From NCBI RefSeq assembly GCF_900129365.1, contig NZ_FQVM01000019.1:1-42877 (forward strand): a stretch of 42,877 bases of DNA, written 5' to 3'. This DNA is from Clostridium fallax. GTDB taxonomy: Bacteria > Bacillota > Clostridia > Clostridiales > Clostridiaceae. Position numbers and translations under genes: made by a program. Positions 7,983-16,324 of this stretch are shown here, one piece after another; the stretch's first letter is position 1; each line of letters opens with the position of its first letter. The notes below the pieces were generated by a model. It was given only the letters and a program-made list of their open reading frames with translations. It was not told the origin of the DNA and did no database searches.

Positions 7983-8260
7983 AGATTGTTATAATCGGTG
8001 GTGGTTGGTCAGGATGTGCAGCAGCTATTAGCGCCAAAAAAGCTGGTGCTGATGTTCATATTATAGAAAAAACAGATCTTTTATTAGGGCTAGGTAACGT
8101 TGGCGGCATAATGAGAAATAACGGTCGTTTTACTGCCAGTGAAGAATTAATAGCCTTAGGTGGTGGAGATTTAATTAATATTACAGATAGATTAAGTAGA
8201 CACAAAAATATAGATTTCCCTGGCCACAAACATCCTTCTTTTACAGTATTGCAATCATAA
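7979..8260 (+). CDS. Gene B 5' fragment: N-terminus of FAD-dependent oxidoreductase, cut by E2
   Basis: It starts with MKIVIIGGGWSGCAAAISAK, a classic dinucleotide-binding GxGxxG Rossmann motif for FAD. A glycine-rich LGNVGGIMRNNGRF stretch and GHKH follow. Codons 1-85 belong to the host gene. From about 8234 the reading is element DNA, which ends with TVLQS and a stop at 8258-8260. The true continuation is at 12350 (AWLYDVNN). The ATG overlaps the stop of gene A and has AGGGAGA upstream within gene A. Without E2 removal only a 93-aa truncated product is possible. Confidence 0.85.
   Translation: MKIVIIGGGWSGCAAAISAKKAGADVHIIEKTDLLLGLGNVGGIMRNNGRFTASEELIALGGGDLINITDRLSRHKNIDFPGHKHPSFTVLQS
8230..8251 (+). 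repeat. attL of E2
   Basis: The core repeat ACAT (8230-8233) is followed by the left arm TTTACAGTATTG (8240-8251). The six-base gap between them equals that on the right side. Confidence 0.7.
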
Positions 8261-8329
8261 TTTTAAAATTTAATAATTTATAATTTTCTTCTAAAATATT
8301 ATTTTTTAATTTTAAATTTATTTTATAAA

Positions 8330-8369
8330 AAAAGACCGTCCTACTAATAATTTAGTAGGACAGTCTTTT
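8330..8369 (-). terminator. Terminator downstream of E2 secreted protein
   Basis: A 17-bp stem (8330-8346 with 8353-8369, one mismatch) is GC-rich relative to its surroundings and has a T-run on the minus side. It lies 26 bp past the stop of the secreted protein. Confidence 0.85.
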
Positions 8370-8395
8370 AAAACACAAATAATAATTTTTAATTA

Positions 8396-10036
8396 TTATT
8401 TATATGTCTTATGCTCTTTCCAGTAGTTATTTACATATTTCCATTCCCAAGGATTAAATACTTTATTAATATCAGTTTCTTCAATCTCATCCTTTTTAGG
8501 TTCTGTTGTTTCCTTAATGATTAAAGCTATTCTAACTACAGTTAATTTTGTTCTATCTTCATTTGGAATCATATAGTAATGATCTACAACTCGTCCCTCT
8601 TTAGTATCAATAGATATATTATACATTCCTTGATTTTTTAATTCATTATGTAATTCTTCAGCAGTATTTGTACAATTTACTGTAACTTTTCCAGCAAATT
8701 TAGGTATTGATTTATACCACTTATTATCTGCTGGCTCATACCAAGCTTTATACATATTCCAATCATTTTTAGATATAATATATCCAGTATCTCTCATCAT
8801 TTCTTCTGGTGTTGCTTTATTATTATCAACATAACTTGCTAGTCTATTTATCCAATTATAAGCACTATCATGGTATTCATCTTTTTCATATTTATATACA
8901 AATTCATCTTCTAATTTAACCCATTGAGGTACGTTTTGAGAATTATTTAAATCATAATTAGTAACTACATTATATTTATTTATTGACAATTGTATATTTT
9001 GTTGATTCAAAGCCTTTGCCCATAAAATATCACAATCATAAAAATCGTCTCCTGTTATTGGATTATGATAAACTAAATTTCCCCTAGGCACAAATTTCGG
9101 TATCTTAGGTGAAGGCATATCATTTGAAACATATTTTATAGCACGACAGTCTGAATCAAATTTCCATCCCTCACTTACTTCATCCTGTGCTAAAACTCCA
9201 TTTTTATAACCATAATATCCCCTATTCTTTATTAAAAACCAACCTGTTCTCATTAATCCATTTTCATCAAAAGCATAACTTTTACCATTTATATTCATTA
9301 TTTTATTTTTTATTCTATTTCCATTTTCATCAAGATATATGTATTTTCCATCTATATCCCTATCCCAACCAGTTTTTATACCTGGCCTAGTTGGTTTAGG
9401 TTTGTCCTCATTTTTATTGTCTACTTTCATTAATTTTTTTATGTTATTTACTTCTCCTTGTAGCCATTGTCTTGATTTTGGATGAGCTACTTTAGATATT
9501 AATCTTTCACATTCATTAACATTTTCTTCAGTTTTATTGTTCCAAGTATAAACTATCTTATCTATAGCAGAACATTCTTCTTTAGTATAAAGACTGCCAG
9601 ATTTTGCCCATCCATCTAATTCTCCTAATAAATATCCTTCATTAAATTTTCTATCCTCTTCAGTTTTTAATGATGAATTTTTAATTTCTAACATTAAATC
9701 ATTAAAGGTAAGTAAATTTTTATCATTAGCTAAAGCTTCCATTCTCTTTAATCCATCTAAAACATATGGTGTTGCAACTTTATTCCAGTATGGTGCAATC
9801 TCTGATCCTAATTTTTCTCTTATTCCTTGATCTTTAATTTTACATAATGCCTCATAACATTTATTATATGTACTAAATACTGGGCAAGATTTAAATTCCT
9901 TAACTTTATTTTCTGCTAAAGCTATATATTGATCCTGACTTAATTCTTTACCATTTGCTATATTAAAAATACTAATTGTAGATGTGAATATAATCCCAAA
10001 GCTTAGTATAATCGGTATAATCTTTTTCCTATTCAC
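8396..10036 (-). CDS. Secreted protein with cell-wall-binding repeats (E2 cargo)
   Basis: This 546-aa protein starts at a GTG behind GGGAGGA. An N-terminal signal peptide (MNRKKIIPIILSFG plus a hydrophobic run, about 1-30) directs export. Residues 35-205 form a helical region of unknown family. Residues about 222-300 hold choline-binding-type wall repeats (GWDRDIDGKYIYLDENGN, NGKSYAFDENGLMRTGW, YYGYKNGVLA). The C-terminal 240 residues are unrecognised and include a Trp-rich YKAWYEPADNKWYK segment. It should attach non-covalently to the cell wall. No catalytic motif is visible. It stands alone on the minus strand within E2. Confidence 0.8.
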   Translation of the reverse strand: MNRKKIIPIILSFGIIFTSTISIFNIANGKELSQDQYIALAENKVKEFKSCPVFSTYNKCYEALCKIKDQGIREKLGSEIAPYWNKVATPYVLDGLKRMEALANDKNLLTFNDLMLEIKNSSLKTEEDRKFNEGYLLGELDGWAKSGSLYTKEECSAIDKIVYTWNNKTEENVNECERLISKVAHPKSRQWLQGEVNNIKKLMKVDNKNEDKPKPTRPGIKTGWDRDIDGKYIYLDENGNRIKNKIMNINGKSYAFDENGLMRTGWFLIKNRGYYGYKNGVLAQDEVSEGWKFDSDCRAIKYVSNDMPSPKIPKFVPRGNLVYHNPITGDDFYDCDILWAKALNQQNIQLSINKYNVVTNYDLNNSQNVPQWVKLEDEFVYKYEKDEYHDSAYNWINRLASYVDNNKATPEEMMRDTGYIISKNDWNMYKAWYEPADNKWYKSIPKFAGKVTVNCTNTAEELHNELKNQGMYNISIDTKEGRVVDHYYMIPNEDRTKLTVVRIALIIKETTEPKKDEIEETDINKVFNPWEWKYVNNYWKEHKTYK

Positions 10037-10256
10037 CTATATGTCCTCCCTAGTTTACATTTTTAATTAATTCTTAACATTATTTTATCATATAAAATTA
10101 AAATTTTATATTTAGATATATTACTAAAATATTCATTATAATAGAATTGTTATGGATTTTTTAAAGATTATTCCATAAGTTATAACTTTAATAGTGTTTA
10201 TCTTTGCTTATCTTAATATATTTTATATAAGGCTACTTTAGCCTATTTATCCTTTG

Positions 10257-10418
10257 CTACTCTTCTTTAACTTTCTCTAAAAATTCAATTATTTCATCTA
10301 AATTATCTGGATACAATTTTAAAATTAAATCTGCTGCTGCATTATCTACTCTTTCTTGCCATTTTAATTGATTTTCCGGTAATGGATAATGAACTATAAC
10401 CTTAAAATTTTTATTCAT
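10257..10418 (-). CDS. Small 53-aa protein in E2
   Basis: This short ORF begins MNKNFKVIVHYPLPEN and ends IEFLEKVKEE, and AAAGGGAGAG lies upstream of its ATG. It is predicted to be a strand followed by two helices with an acidic C-terminus. No family is recognised. It sits about 210 bp upstream of the divergent E2 recombinase, a plausible place for a recombination directionality factor or recombinase regulator, but nothing in the sequence proves that. Confidence 0.55.
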   Translation of the reverse strand: MNKNFKVIVHYPLPENQLKWQERVDNAAADLILKLYPDNLDEIIEFLEKVKEE

Positions 10419-10630
10419 TATCTTACTCTCCCTTTTAAAATAATTAATATATCCATAATCATTTTATGAAACTATACTATATATGTTTACTAAAAAATAA
10501 ACTCTTTATATAACAAATATATACTTAATATAATTTATATAGATATTTTATCTTTAAAAACTCTTCATTTTTTTATTAAACATTCTATATAAATGTAATA
10601 ATCCCTTAAAAATGTATGAGGTGATAATAA

Positions 10631-12241
10631 ATGATTGCAGCTATATATAGTAGAAAATCAATTTTTACAGGAAAAGGTGAATCCTTGGAAAATCAATTTC
10701 AGCTCTGTAAAGATTATAGTAAGAGCTATTTAAAAGATAAAAATATAACTAATTTTTTAATATATGAAGATGAAGGATATTCTGGTAGTAATACTAATAG
10801 ACCTGCATTTAAAAAACTAATTGAAGATGCAAAAAATAAGAAATTTCATATTCTTATATGCTATAGATTAGATCGTATAAGTAGAAATGTTGCAGATTTC
10901 TCCTCTACTCTTAAAATTCTTCAAGAAAATAATATAGATTTTATATCTATAAAAGAACAATTTGATACAACTTCTCCTATAGGAAGAGCTATGATTTATA
11001 TATCATCTGTATTTGCTCAACTTGAAAGGGAAACTATAGCAGAACGTATTAAAGATAATATGTACGAATTAGCTAAGTCTGGTAGATGGCTAGGTGGTCA
11101 ATGCCCCTTAGGATTTTACTCTGAGAGAGTAAGTTATTTCGATGAAAACTTCAAGGAAAAAACTATGTTTAAATTATCTCCTAATGAAAATGAGCTTAAT
11201 ATAGTTAAGTATATATATGATTTATATTATAAAGAAAAAAGCCTTTATAAAGTCCTTAAAGAATGCCTTTATTTAAATATAAAGGGCAAAAATGGCGGAA
11301 ATATGCATGCTATGTCTTTAAGGGATATATTAAGGAATCCTGTATATGTAAAATCAAATGAAGAAGTTTTAGATTATTTTAAAAAATGTGGATGTACCAC
11401 TGTAGGAATTCCTAAAGGAGAAGGACTACTATCTTATGGAAAAATTTCTAATGAGAAAAAAACAGATGAAAGTAATTGGATTATTGCTGTTTCTAAACAT
11501 AAAGGAATTATAGATTCTAACGTATGGCTTGAAATACAAAAAACTTTAGATATTAATTCTAATATAGCAGAAAAAAGACTTGGCACTTCAAAAACTGGTC
11601 TTCTTACAGGACTTTTAAAATGCTCAAAATGTGGTTCTCCAATGAGAATATCCTATGGAAGATCTAAAAAAGATGGTACTAAAAACTACTATTATATTTG
11701 CACTTTAAAATCAAATTCTAGTAAAAGCAAGTGTGATAACCCTAATTTATCCGGTCAATACATTGATAAAATTATTGAAGAAAAGCTTATAGAAGTAAGC
11801 ATACAAAACTTGTCTCAAAATTTAATTAAGAAAAGAAAGACAAATATCTTACCTTTAAATAAATTAAATGCTTTAAAAGAAAAAATATCTTATCTTGATA
11901 ACTCTATTAACAAATTACTTTCAAAATTATCAGAATCTAATGACGTAGTTTCTAAATATATAATGAATAAAATAAATGAATTAGATAAAGAAAAAAACTC
12001 TTATATTATAGAACTTAAAAACTTAAAAGTAAAAAGTAAGGATAGAAATTCTATTAATAATAATATTTTTATAAATACTTCCAATGAATTTAAAAGTTTT
12101 AATGATTTATATAAACACTGTAAATCTAATAAAGAGAAAAAATTATTACTTAAAAGTTTTATTAAAGAAATATTTATTGATGGAGAATCTGGAGAAACTA
12201 ATATATTTTACTGGGGATCTAAAAAAGATGACTTTTCTTAA
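10631..12241 (+). CDS. Large serine recombinase of element E2
   Basis: The product has 536 aa. The resolvase catalytic domain (about 1-145) contains IYSRKS with Ser7 as presumed nucleophile, CYRLDRISRNVADF and AQLERETIAERI. A recombinase domain, a zinc ribbon (GLLKCSKCGSPM at about 328, with downstream Cys pairs) and a C-terminal Lys-rich coiled coil follow. GAGGTGA lies at good spacing before the ATG. It is strongly similar to the E1 and E3 enzymes across the catalytic domain but diverges in the C-terminal DNA-recognition half, which fits the different arm sequences of the three elements. All catalytic motifs are intact. The product should act on the attL and attR of E2. Confidence 0.93.
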   Translation: MIAAIYSRKSIFTGKGESLENQFQLCKDYSKSYLKDKNITNFLIYEDEGYSGSNTNRPAFKKLIEDAKNKKFHILICYRLDRISRNVADFSSTLKILQENNIDFISIKEQFDTTSPIGRAMIYISSVFAQLERETIAERIKDNMYELAKSGRWLGGQCPLGFYSERVSYFDENFKEKTMFKLSPNENELNIVKYIYDLYYKEKSLYKVLKECLYLNIKGKNGGNMHAMSLRDILRNPVYVKSNEEVLDYFKKCGCTTVGIPKGEGLLSYGKISNEKKTDESNWIIAVSKHKGIIDSNVWLEIQKTLDINSNIAEKRLGTSKTGLLTGLLKCSKCGSPMRISYGRSKKDGTKNYYYICTLKSNSSKSKCDNPNLSGQYIDKIIEEKLIEVSIQNLSQNLIKKRKTNILPLNKLNALKEKISYLDNSINKLLSKLSESNDVVSKYIMNKINELDKEKNSYIIELKNLKVKSKDRNSINNNIFINTSNEFKSFNDLYKHCKSNKEKKLLLKSFIKEIFIDGESGETNIFYWGSKKDDFS

Positions 12242-12327
12242 ATAATAGCTTAAAGTTTTTAAGTCATAAACACCCTAAATTTAATGGTTAATTAGCTTTA
12301 AATCTATAAATAAGATTTTTAAGTTAT

Positions 12328-12353
12328 CAATACTGTAAATCAATGACATGCTT
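12328..12353 (+). repeat. attR of E2
   Basis: The right arm CAATACTGTAAA (12328-12339) is the exact reverse complement of the left arm. It is followed six bases later by the core repeat ACAT (12346-12349). Gene B resumes at codon GCT (12350). Confidence 0.7.
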
Positions 12354-13117
12354 GGCTTTATGATGTAAATAATATAGAAGCTGAAGTTAAAAGATATCTA
12401 GAAAGCTTAGGAATTAAAATAAGCCTAATATCTAGAGCTATTGATATAAAAAAAACAAATAATAAAATAGAAGGAATTTATTTAAGTGATGGCACCTTTA
12501 TAGAAGGTGATGCCTTTATAGAAACTACTGGCTCCACTGGACCTATGGGAAACTGCTTAAGATATGGTAATGGATGTTCTATGTGTATATTAAGATGTCC
12601 TGCCTTTGGTCCTAGAATAAGTATTAGCGAAAGAGCTGGCGTTGAAGATTTACAAGGAGAAAGAAATGGAGATGAACTAGGAGCCTTTAGTGGTTCTTGT
12701 AAATTAACAAAAGAAAGCTTATCTCCAGAAATAGAAAAACAATTGAATGAAAAAGGTGTTGTTATACTAAAAATTCCTAAAGAGGATATAAATTATGATA
12801 AACTATCCACTAAAGTTTGTCAGCAATATGCTTTAAAAGAGTTTGCAGAAAATCTTATTCTTTTAGATACAGGTCATGCTAAACTTATGACTACTTATTA
12901 TCCTTTAGAAAAACTTAGAAAGATACCTGGTCTTGAAAACGCCAAATATGTAGATCCTTATGCTGGCGGAAAAGGAAATTCTATAAGATATCTTTCTGTA
13001 GCTCCAAGAACTAATGATATGAAAGTAAAAACTATTGATAATCTATTTTGTGCTGGAGAAAAAAGTGGATTATTCGTTGGGCATACAGAAGCTCTACAAA
13101 ACAAATTGCAACTTTAA
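12350..13117 (+). CDS. Gene B middle part: FAD-dependent oxidoreductase
   Basis: Open in frame from the E2 junction, this part encodes residues 86-333 of the restored protein. It starts with AWLYDVNNIEAEVKRYLESLGI, here shown as AWLYDVNN plus a helix, as in GidA-like flavoproteins. It contains a FIETTGSTG strand-turn typical of the second FAD-contacting segment, a cysteine-rich CSMCILRCPAFGPR segment, and the late LFCAGEKSGLFVGHTEA motif where the flavin ring is bound. Host codons end at 13093. The last eight codons and the stop at 13115-13117 belong to E3. No stops or frameshifts interrupt the host part. An ATG at 12545 could start a shorter product, but no family member begins there. Confidence 0.85.
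   Translation, partial: AWLYDVNNIEAEVKRYLESLGIKISLISRAIDIKKTNNKIEGIYLSDGTFIEGDAFIETTGSTGPMGNCLRYGNGCSMCILRCPAFGPRISISERAGVEDLQGERNGDELGAFSGSCKLTKESLSPEIEKQLNEKGVVILKIPKEDINYDKLSTKVCQQYALKEFAENLILLDTGHAKLMTTYYPLEKLRKIPGLENAKYVDPYAGGKGNSIRYLSVAPRTNDMKVKTIDNLFCAGEKSGLFVGHTEALQNKLQL
13087..13111 (+). repeat. attL of E3
   Basis: Direct repeat AGAAGCT (13087-13093) is followed by the left inverted arm, ending with ATTGCAA at 13105-13111. Confidence 0.75.
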
Positions 13118-13348
13118 TTATAAACAAAATATTATTTATTTAAAATCTTTAATAAATATATTAGCTAAGAGTAATATATTGCTCCTAGCTAATATTTTTA
13201 TATAGATATTCAATTTGTTATCTACTATATCTTCATATTTATTTATTATTAGAATATAATCTATATAAAAAGTTATTGTAACTTTTTGATAATGAAAAAA
13301 TACAATAAAACTTAATAAACTTGCTATGATAAAAGGGGGACAATATTA

Positions 13349-13900
13349 ATGGAAACATTAGAAACAAAAAGATTAGTTTTAAGAGATTGGTCTGAAGAAG
13401 ATTATGAGGATTTATATGAATATGCAAGAGATAAAAGAGTTGGCCCTAATGCTGGATGGCGTATTCATAAAAATAGAGAAGAAAGTAAATCTATTCTTAA
13501 AATGTTTATAAGAAATAAAGATTGTTATGCCATTGTTTTAAAATCACAAAATAAAGTAATTGGTAGTATAGGTCTTCATAATAGAATTCCAGATGATTCT
13601 CTTAAGAACTTAAACCAAAGAGAAATTGGATATGTATTAAATCCAAAATACTGGGGAAATGGATATATTCCTGAAGCAGTAAACACCTTAATTGAGCATG
13701 GTTTTAAAAATCTTCAATTAGACCTAATTTGGTGTTGTCATTACAATTTTAATTCTAACTCTAAAAGAGTTATAGAAAAATGTAATTTTAAATATAAATT
13801 TAATAAAGATGTAAAATTATATTTATTAGATAATAAAATAGTAAATTGTTTATATTATAATATTTCTAAAAATGATTATAATAACTCTTATTTAAGATAA
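13349..13900 (+). CDS. GNAT family N-acetyltransferase, RimJ/RimL type (E3 cargo)
   Basis: This 183-aa protein shows the ribosomal-protein-acetyltransferase-like GNAT pattern: METLETKRLVLRDWSEEDYE at the N-terminus, VIGSIGLHNRIP in the central strands, and EIGYVLNPKYWGNGYIPEAV forming the acetyl-CoA pyrophosphate loop. The final FNSNSKRVIEKCNFKYK is the usual C-terminal motif. It transfers acetyl from acetyl-CoA to an amine, with substrate unknown. The ATG follows AAAAGGGGGA. It lies about 240 bp inside E3 on the plus strand, ahead of the convergent small membrane protein. Confidence 0.85.
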   Translation: METLETKRLVLRDWSEEDYEDLYEYARDKRVGPNAGWRIHKNREESKSILKMFIRNKDCYAIVLKSQNKVIGSIGLHNRIPDDSLKNLNQREIGYVLNPKYWGNGYIPEAVNTLIEHGFKNLQLDLIWCCHYNFNSNSKRVIEKCNFKYKFNKDVKLYLLDNKIVNCLYYNISKNDYNNSYLR

Positions 13901-14032
13901 AAATATAAAGTTAAGCTATTTAGCTTAACTTTATTAATAAAATTTTATCAAATTAAAATGTAATTTTATAATGGCCTGAAATTATGTAAAATACTTCATA
14001 ATTTTAATTTATTTAATAAGATATTATTTGTT

Positions 14033-14341
14033 TTATAAAATACTTAAAGCAGTTATTATAGATAAAATAACTAATAAAAGAAACATAAAAATGCTAATTT
14101 TCTTTCCTAATTTAGCTATACAATCATCTTTAAACTTATTTCCTATATAAATAGAAATAGCAAATAAACTTAATGACACCACAGAGGTTAAAACTTTAGA
14201 ATTTGTTTGCCTTAAAAGAATTTGCCCTAAAGATAAATTACCAATGTAGCTAAAGGAACACATTATACCTAAAATGGAAAAAAACATCCCTGTTATTCCA
14301 TATATAGAAAACTTCTTCTTATAAAGTTTTAAATTATTCAA
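14033..14341 (-). CDS. Small membrane protein in E3
   Basis: The 102-aa product has three hydrophobic segments (about residues 14-32, 50-67 and 81-101) joined by short basic loops. The start is a TTG behind a strong AGGGAGGGGAG site. I recognise no specific family; it looks like small clostridial DUF4190/DUF4064-like membrane proteins. It is cargo of E3 with no visible partner gene. The gene is probably real given its ribosome binding site and hydrophobic pattern. Confidence 0.6.
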   Translation of the reverse strand: MNNLKLYKKKFSIYGITGMFFSILGIMCSFSYIGNLSLGQILLRQTNSKVLTSVVSLSLFAISIYIGNKFKDDCIAKLGKKISIFMFLLLVILSIITALSIL

Positions 14342-14563
14342 AAGAACTCCCCTCCCTTATTTATATCCTAATTATATTATATATTACATATTGTAACATT
14401 TCAAAATTATATTATATATATTTTCTATTCCTTAACAAGTATAAAAGTCTGTAAATGTTAATTGTGTTTATTATAAAATAGAAATTCTTAAAATTTAAGA
14501 ATAAATCTATATAAATTTTATTACAATATACTATTCTTTTAAATTTCATGAGGTGAACAATAA

Positions 14564-16186
14564 ATGATTGCTGCAATATATAGTAGAAAATCAATTTATA
14601 CTGGAAAAGGTGATTCTATAGAAAATCAAATTCAAATATGTAAAGATTATGCTATTAATCATCTAAAAGATAAAAATATTGAAGATTTTATAATATATGA
14701 AGATGAGGGGTATTCTGGCAAAAATCTAAATAGACCAAATTTTAAAAAACTCTTATTGGATGGTAAAAGTAAAAAGTTTCAAATACTTATATGTTATAAG
14801 CTAGATAGAATTTCTAGAAATGTAGCTGATTTTTCTAAAACATTAGAATTATTACAAAGTTATTCTATAGATTTCATATCTATTAAAGAACAATTTGATA
14901 CTAGTACACCAATTGGTAGAGCTATGATTTATATAGCCTCTGTTTTTGCTCAACTTGAAAGAGAAACTATAGCCGAAAGAGTTAAAGATAATATGTTAGA
15001 ACTTTCTAAGTCTGGTCGTTGGTTAGGGGGACAAACTCCTCTAGGATATAAAAGTGAAAAGGTTTCTTATTTAGATGAAAACTTTAAGGAAAGATCTTTT
15101 TATAAATTAATACCTATTGATTATGAAATCAATTTAGTAAAAAAAATATTTGAAAAATATCTTAAATATAAATCTTTAAGAAAGGTAAATCAATGGTTAT
15201 TAGAAAATAACTATAAAACTAAACTTGGAGCAAATTGGAATGTAAGAGCTATTTCTGATTTATTAAAAAGTCCTACTTACGTTATGGCTGATGAGAAGGT
15301 TATTAATTTCTTAAAGAATAATAATATTTCCTGTATAGGTACCCCTAATTCTAAGCATGGAATATTAACTTTTAATAAAAAGAAAGGAAAAAATATCTAT
15401 AGAGATAAATCCCTTTGGATTGCTTCTATTGCAAATCATGATGGAATAATAAGTTCAAATTCTTGGTTAAAAGTTCAAGAAATTTTAACCAAGAATAAAT
15501 CCAAATCTCCAAGACTTGGTAAAACTAATAATGTTTTATTATCCGGGATTTTAAAATGCGGTGTTTGTGGATCTCCTATGGGAGTTATTCATGGAAAAAA
15601 AGATATACATGGTAATAAAAACTTTTATTATAGTTGTAGATTAAAAAATTATTCAAAAGGAACAAGATGTACTAATGGTAATATAAATTCAAAAGATTTA
15701 GAAAGGGCTATTTTAAATTTTCTAAAAGACATTTCTGTAGATTCTAATAAAATTATAAAAAAAATCAATAGAACTAATTACAATTTAAATAAAGAGGATA
15801 TACAATTAAAAGAAATAGAATTCCTAAAAAAAAGTTTAGAAAAAAATCTTAGTTTAATAAAAAATCTTGTTAGAGAACTTGCATTAAATTCTAACTCTAA
15901 AGCTAATAAATATATAATTTCTGAAATAGAAAATTTAGAAAATGAAAATGAAAACCTAAAGAAAAACATATCTAACCTTTCATCAAATAACGGAAAAAAA
16001 AATAAATATAATGAAGATATTAAAATCTCTCCCTTAAAGGACTTTAATAAAAACTTCTTTAAAAATATAAGACTTCTAAATAATGATGAAAAAAAACATA
16101 TAATCTCTCGAATTATAAGTAAAATAACTTGGACCTCTAAAGAAAGTCTTATTCATATTTATCTTTATAATGAAGATTCTAAATAA
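14564..16186 (+). CDS. Large serine recombinase of element E3
   Basis: The product has 540 aa with an intact catalytic domain: IYSRKS (Ser7), CYKLDRISRNVADF, DTSTPIGRAMIY and AQLERETIAERV. A recombinase domain, a zinc ribbon (GILKCGVCGSPM at about 328) and a long Lys/Glu/Asn-rich coiled coil (about 400-480) follow. GAGGTGA precedes the ATG, nearly identical to the site before the E2 enzyme. It presumably cuts at the GA core of E3. It belongs to the same close family as the other two recombinases here, yet its element has its own arm sequence. Confidence 0.93.
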   Translation: MIAAIYSRKSIYTGKGDSIENQIQICKDYAINHLKDKNIEDFIIYEDEGYSGKNLNRPNFKKLLLDGKSKKFQILICYKLDRISRNVADFSKTLELLQSYSIDFISIKEQFDTSTPIGRAMIYIASVFAQLERETIAERVKDNMLELSKSGRWLGGQTPLGYKSEKVSYLDENFKERSFYKLIPIDYEINLVKKIFEKYLKYKSLRKVNQWLLENNYKTKLGANWNVRAISDLLKSPTYVMADEKVINFLKNNNISCIGTPNSKHGILTFNKKKGKNIYRDKSLWIASIANHDGIISSNSWLKVQEILTKNKSKSPRLGKTNNVLLSGILKCGVCGSPMGVIHGKKDIHGNKNFYYSCRLKNYSKGTRCTNGNINSKDLERAILNFLKDISVDSNKIIKKINRTNYNLNKEDIQLKEIEFLKKSLEKNLSLIKNLVRELALNSNSKANKYIISEIENLENENENLKKNISNLSSNNGKKNKYNEDIKISPLKDFNKNFFKNIRLLNNDEKKHIISRIISKITWTSKESLIHIYLYNEDSK

Positions 16187-16296
16187 CATATATTTTTAAT
16201 AAAAAGATATTTGTTTAAATTTTAATGTTTATTCTATATTTTTAAATACAATATTATGAAAACTAAAAGTACTCTCTATAATTAAACATTAAAATA

Positions 16297-16324
16297 TTGC
16301 AAATTGTTGTGTCGATGAGAAGCT
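16297..16324 (+). repeat. attR of E3
   Basis: The right arm (16297-16315) begins TTGCAAATTGTTGTG. The direct repeat AGAAGCT is at 16318-16324, where gene B resumes. Confidence 0.75.

Larger units (their letters stand above)
8231..12346 (+). mobile_element. Element E2, skin-like serine-recombinase element interrupting gene B
   Basis: E2 is a 4116-bp unit splitting gene B after codon 85. The ends share ACAT (8230-8233 and 12346-12349) and more loosely a following CTT. Perfect 12-bp inverted arms (TTTACAGTATTG at 8240-8251, its complement at 12328-12339) are exactly symmetric around a CA core. Contents are a terminator, a secreted cell-wall-binding-repeat protein, a 53-aa ORF and a serine recombinase at the right end. 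Excision rejoins GHKH to AWLYDV in frame. Confidence 0.85.
13088..16318 (+). mobile_element. Element E3, skin-like serine-recombinase element interrupting gene B again
   Basis: E3 is a 3231-bp unit bounded by a perfect 7-bp direct repeat AGAAGCT (13087-13093 and 16318-16324). Inverted arms (13093-13111 and 16297-16315, 16 of 19 matching) are symmetric around a GA core at 13088-13089 and 16319-16320. It contains a GNAT acetyltransferase, a small membrane protein and a serine recombinase at the right end. Excision joins GHTEA to ICTGTLAGHNAVRN in frame. Confidence 0.87.

Noticed and set aside
1297..16324. Group II introns or inteins as explanation for the split genes.
   Set aside because: There is no reverse transcriptase, maturase, intein motif or continuous frame through the inserts. 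Serine recombinases and att-like repeats explain the ends.
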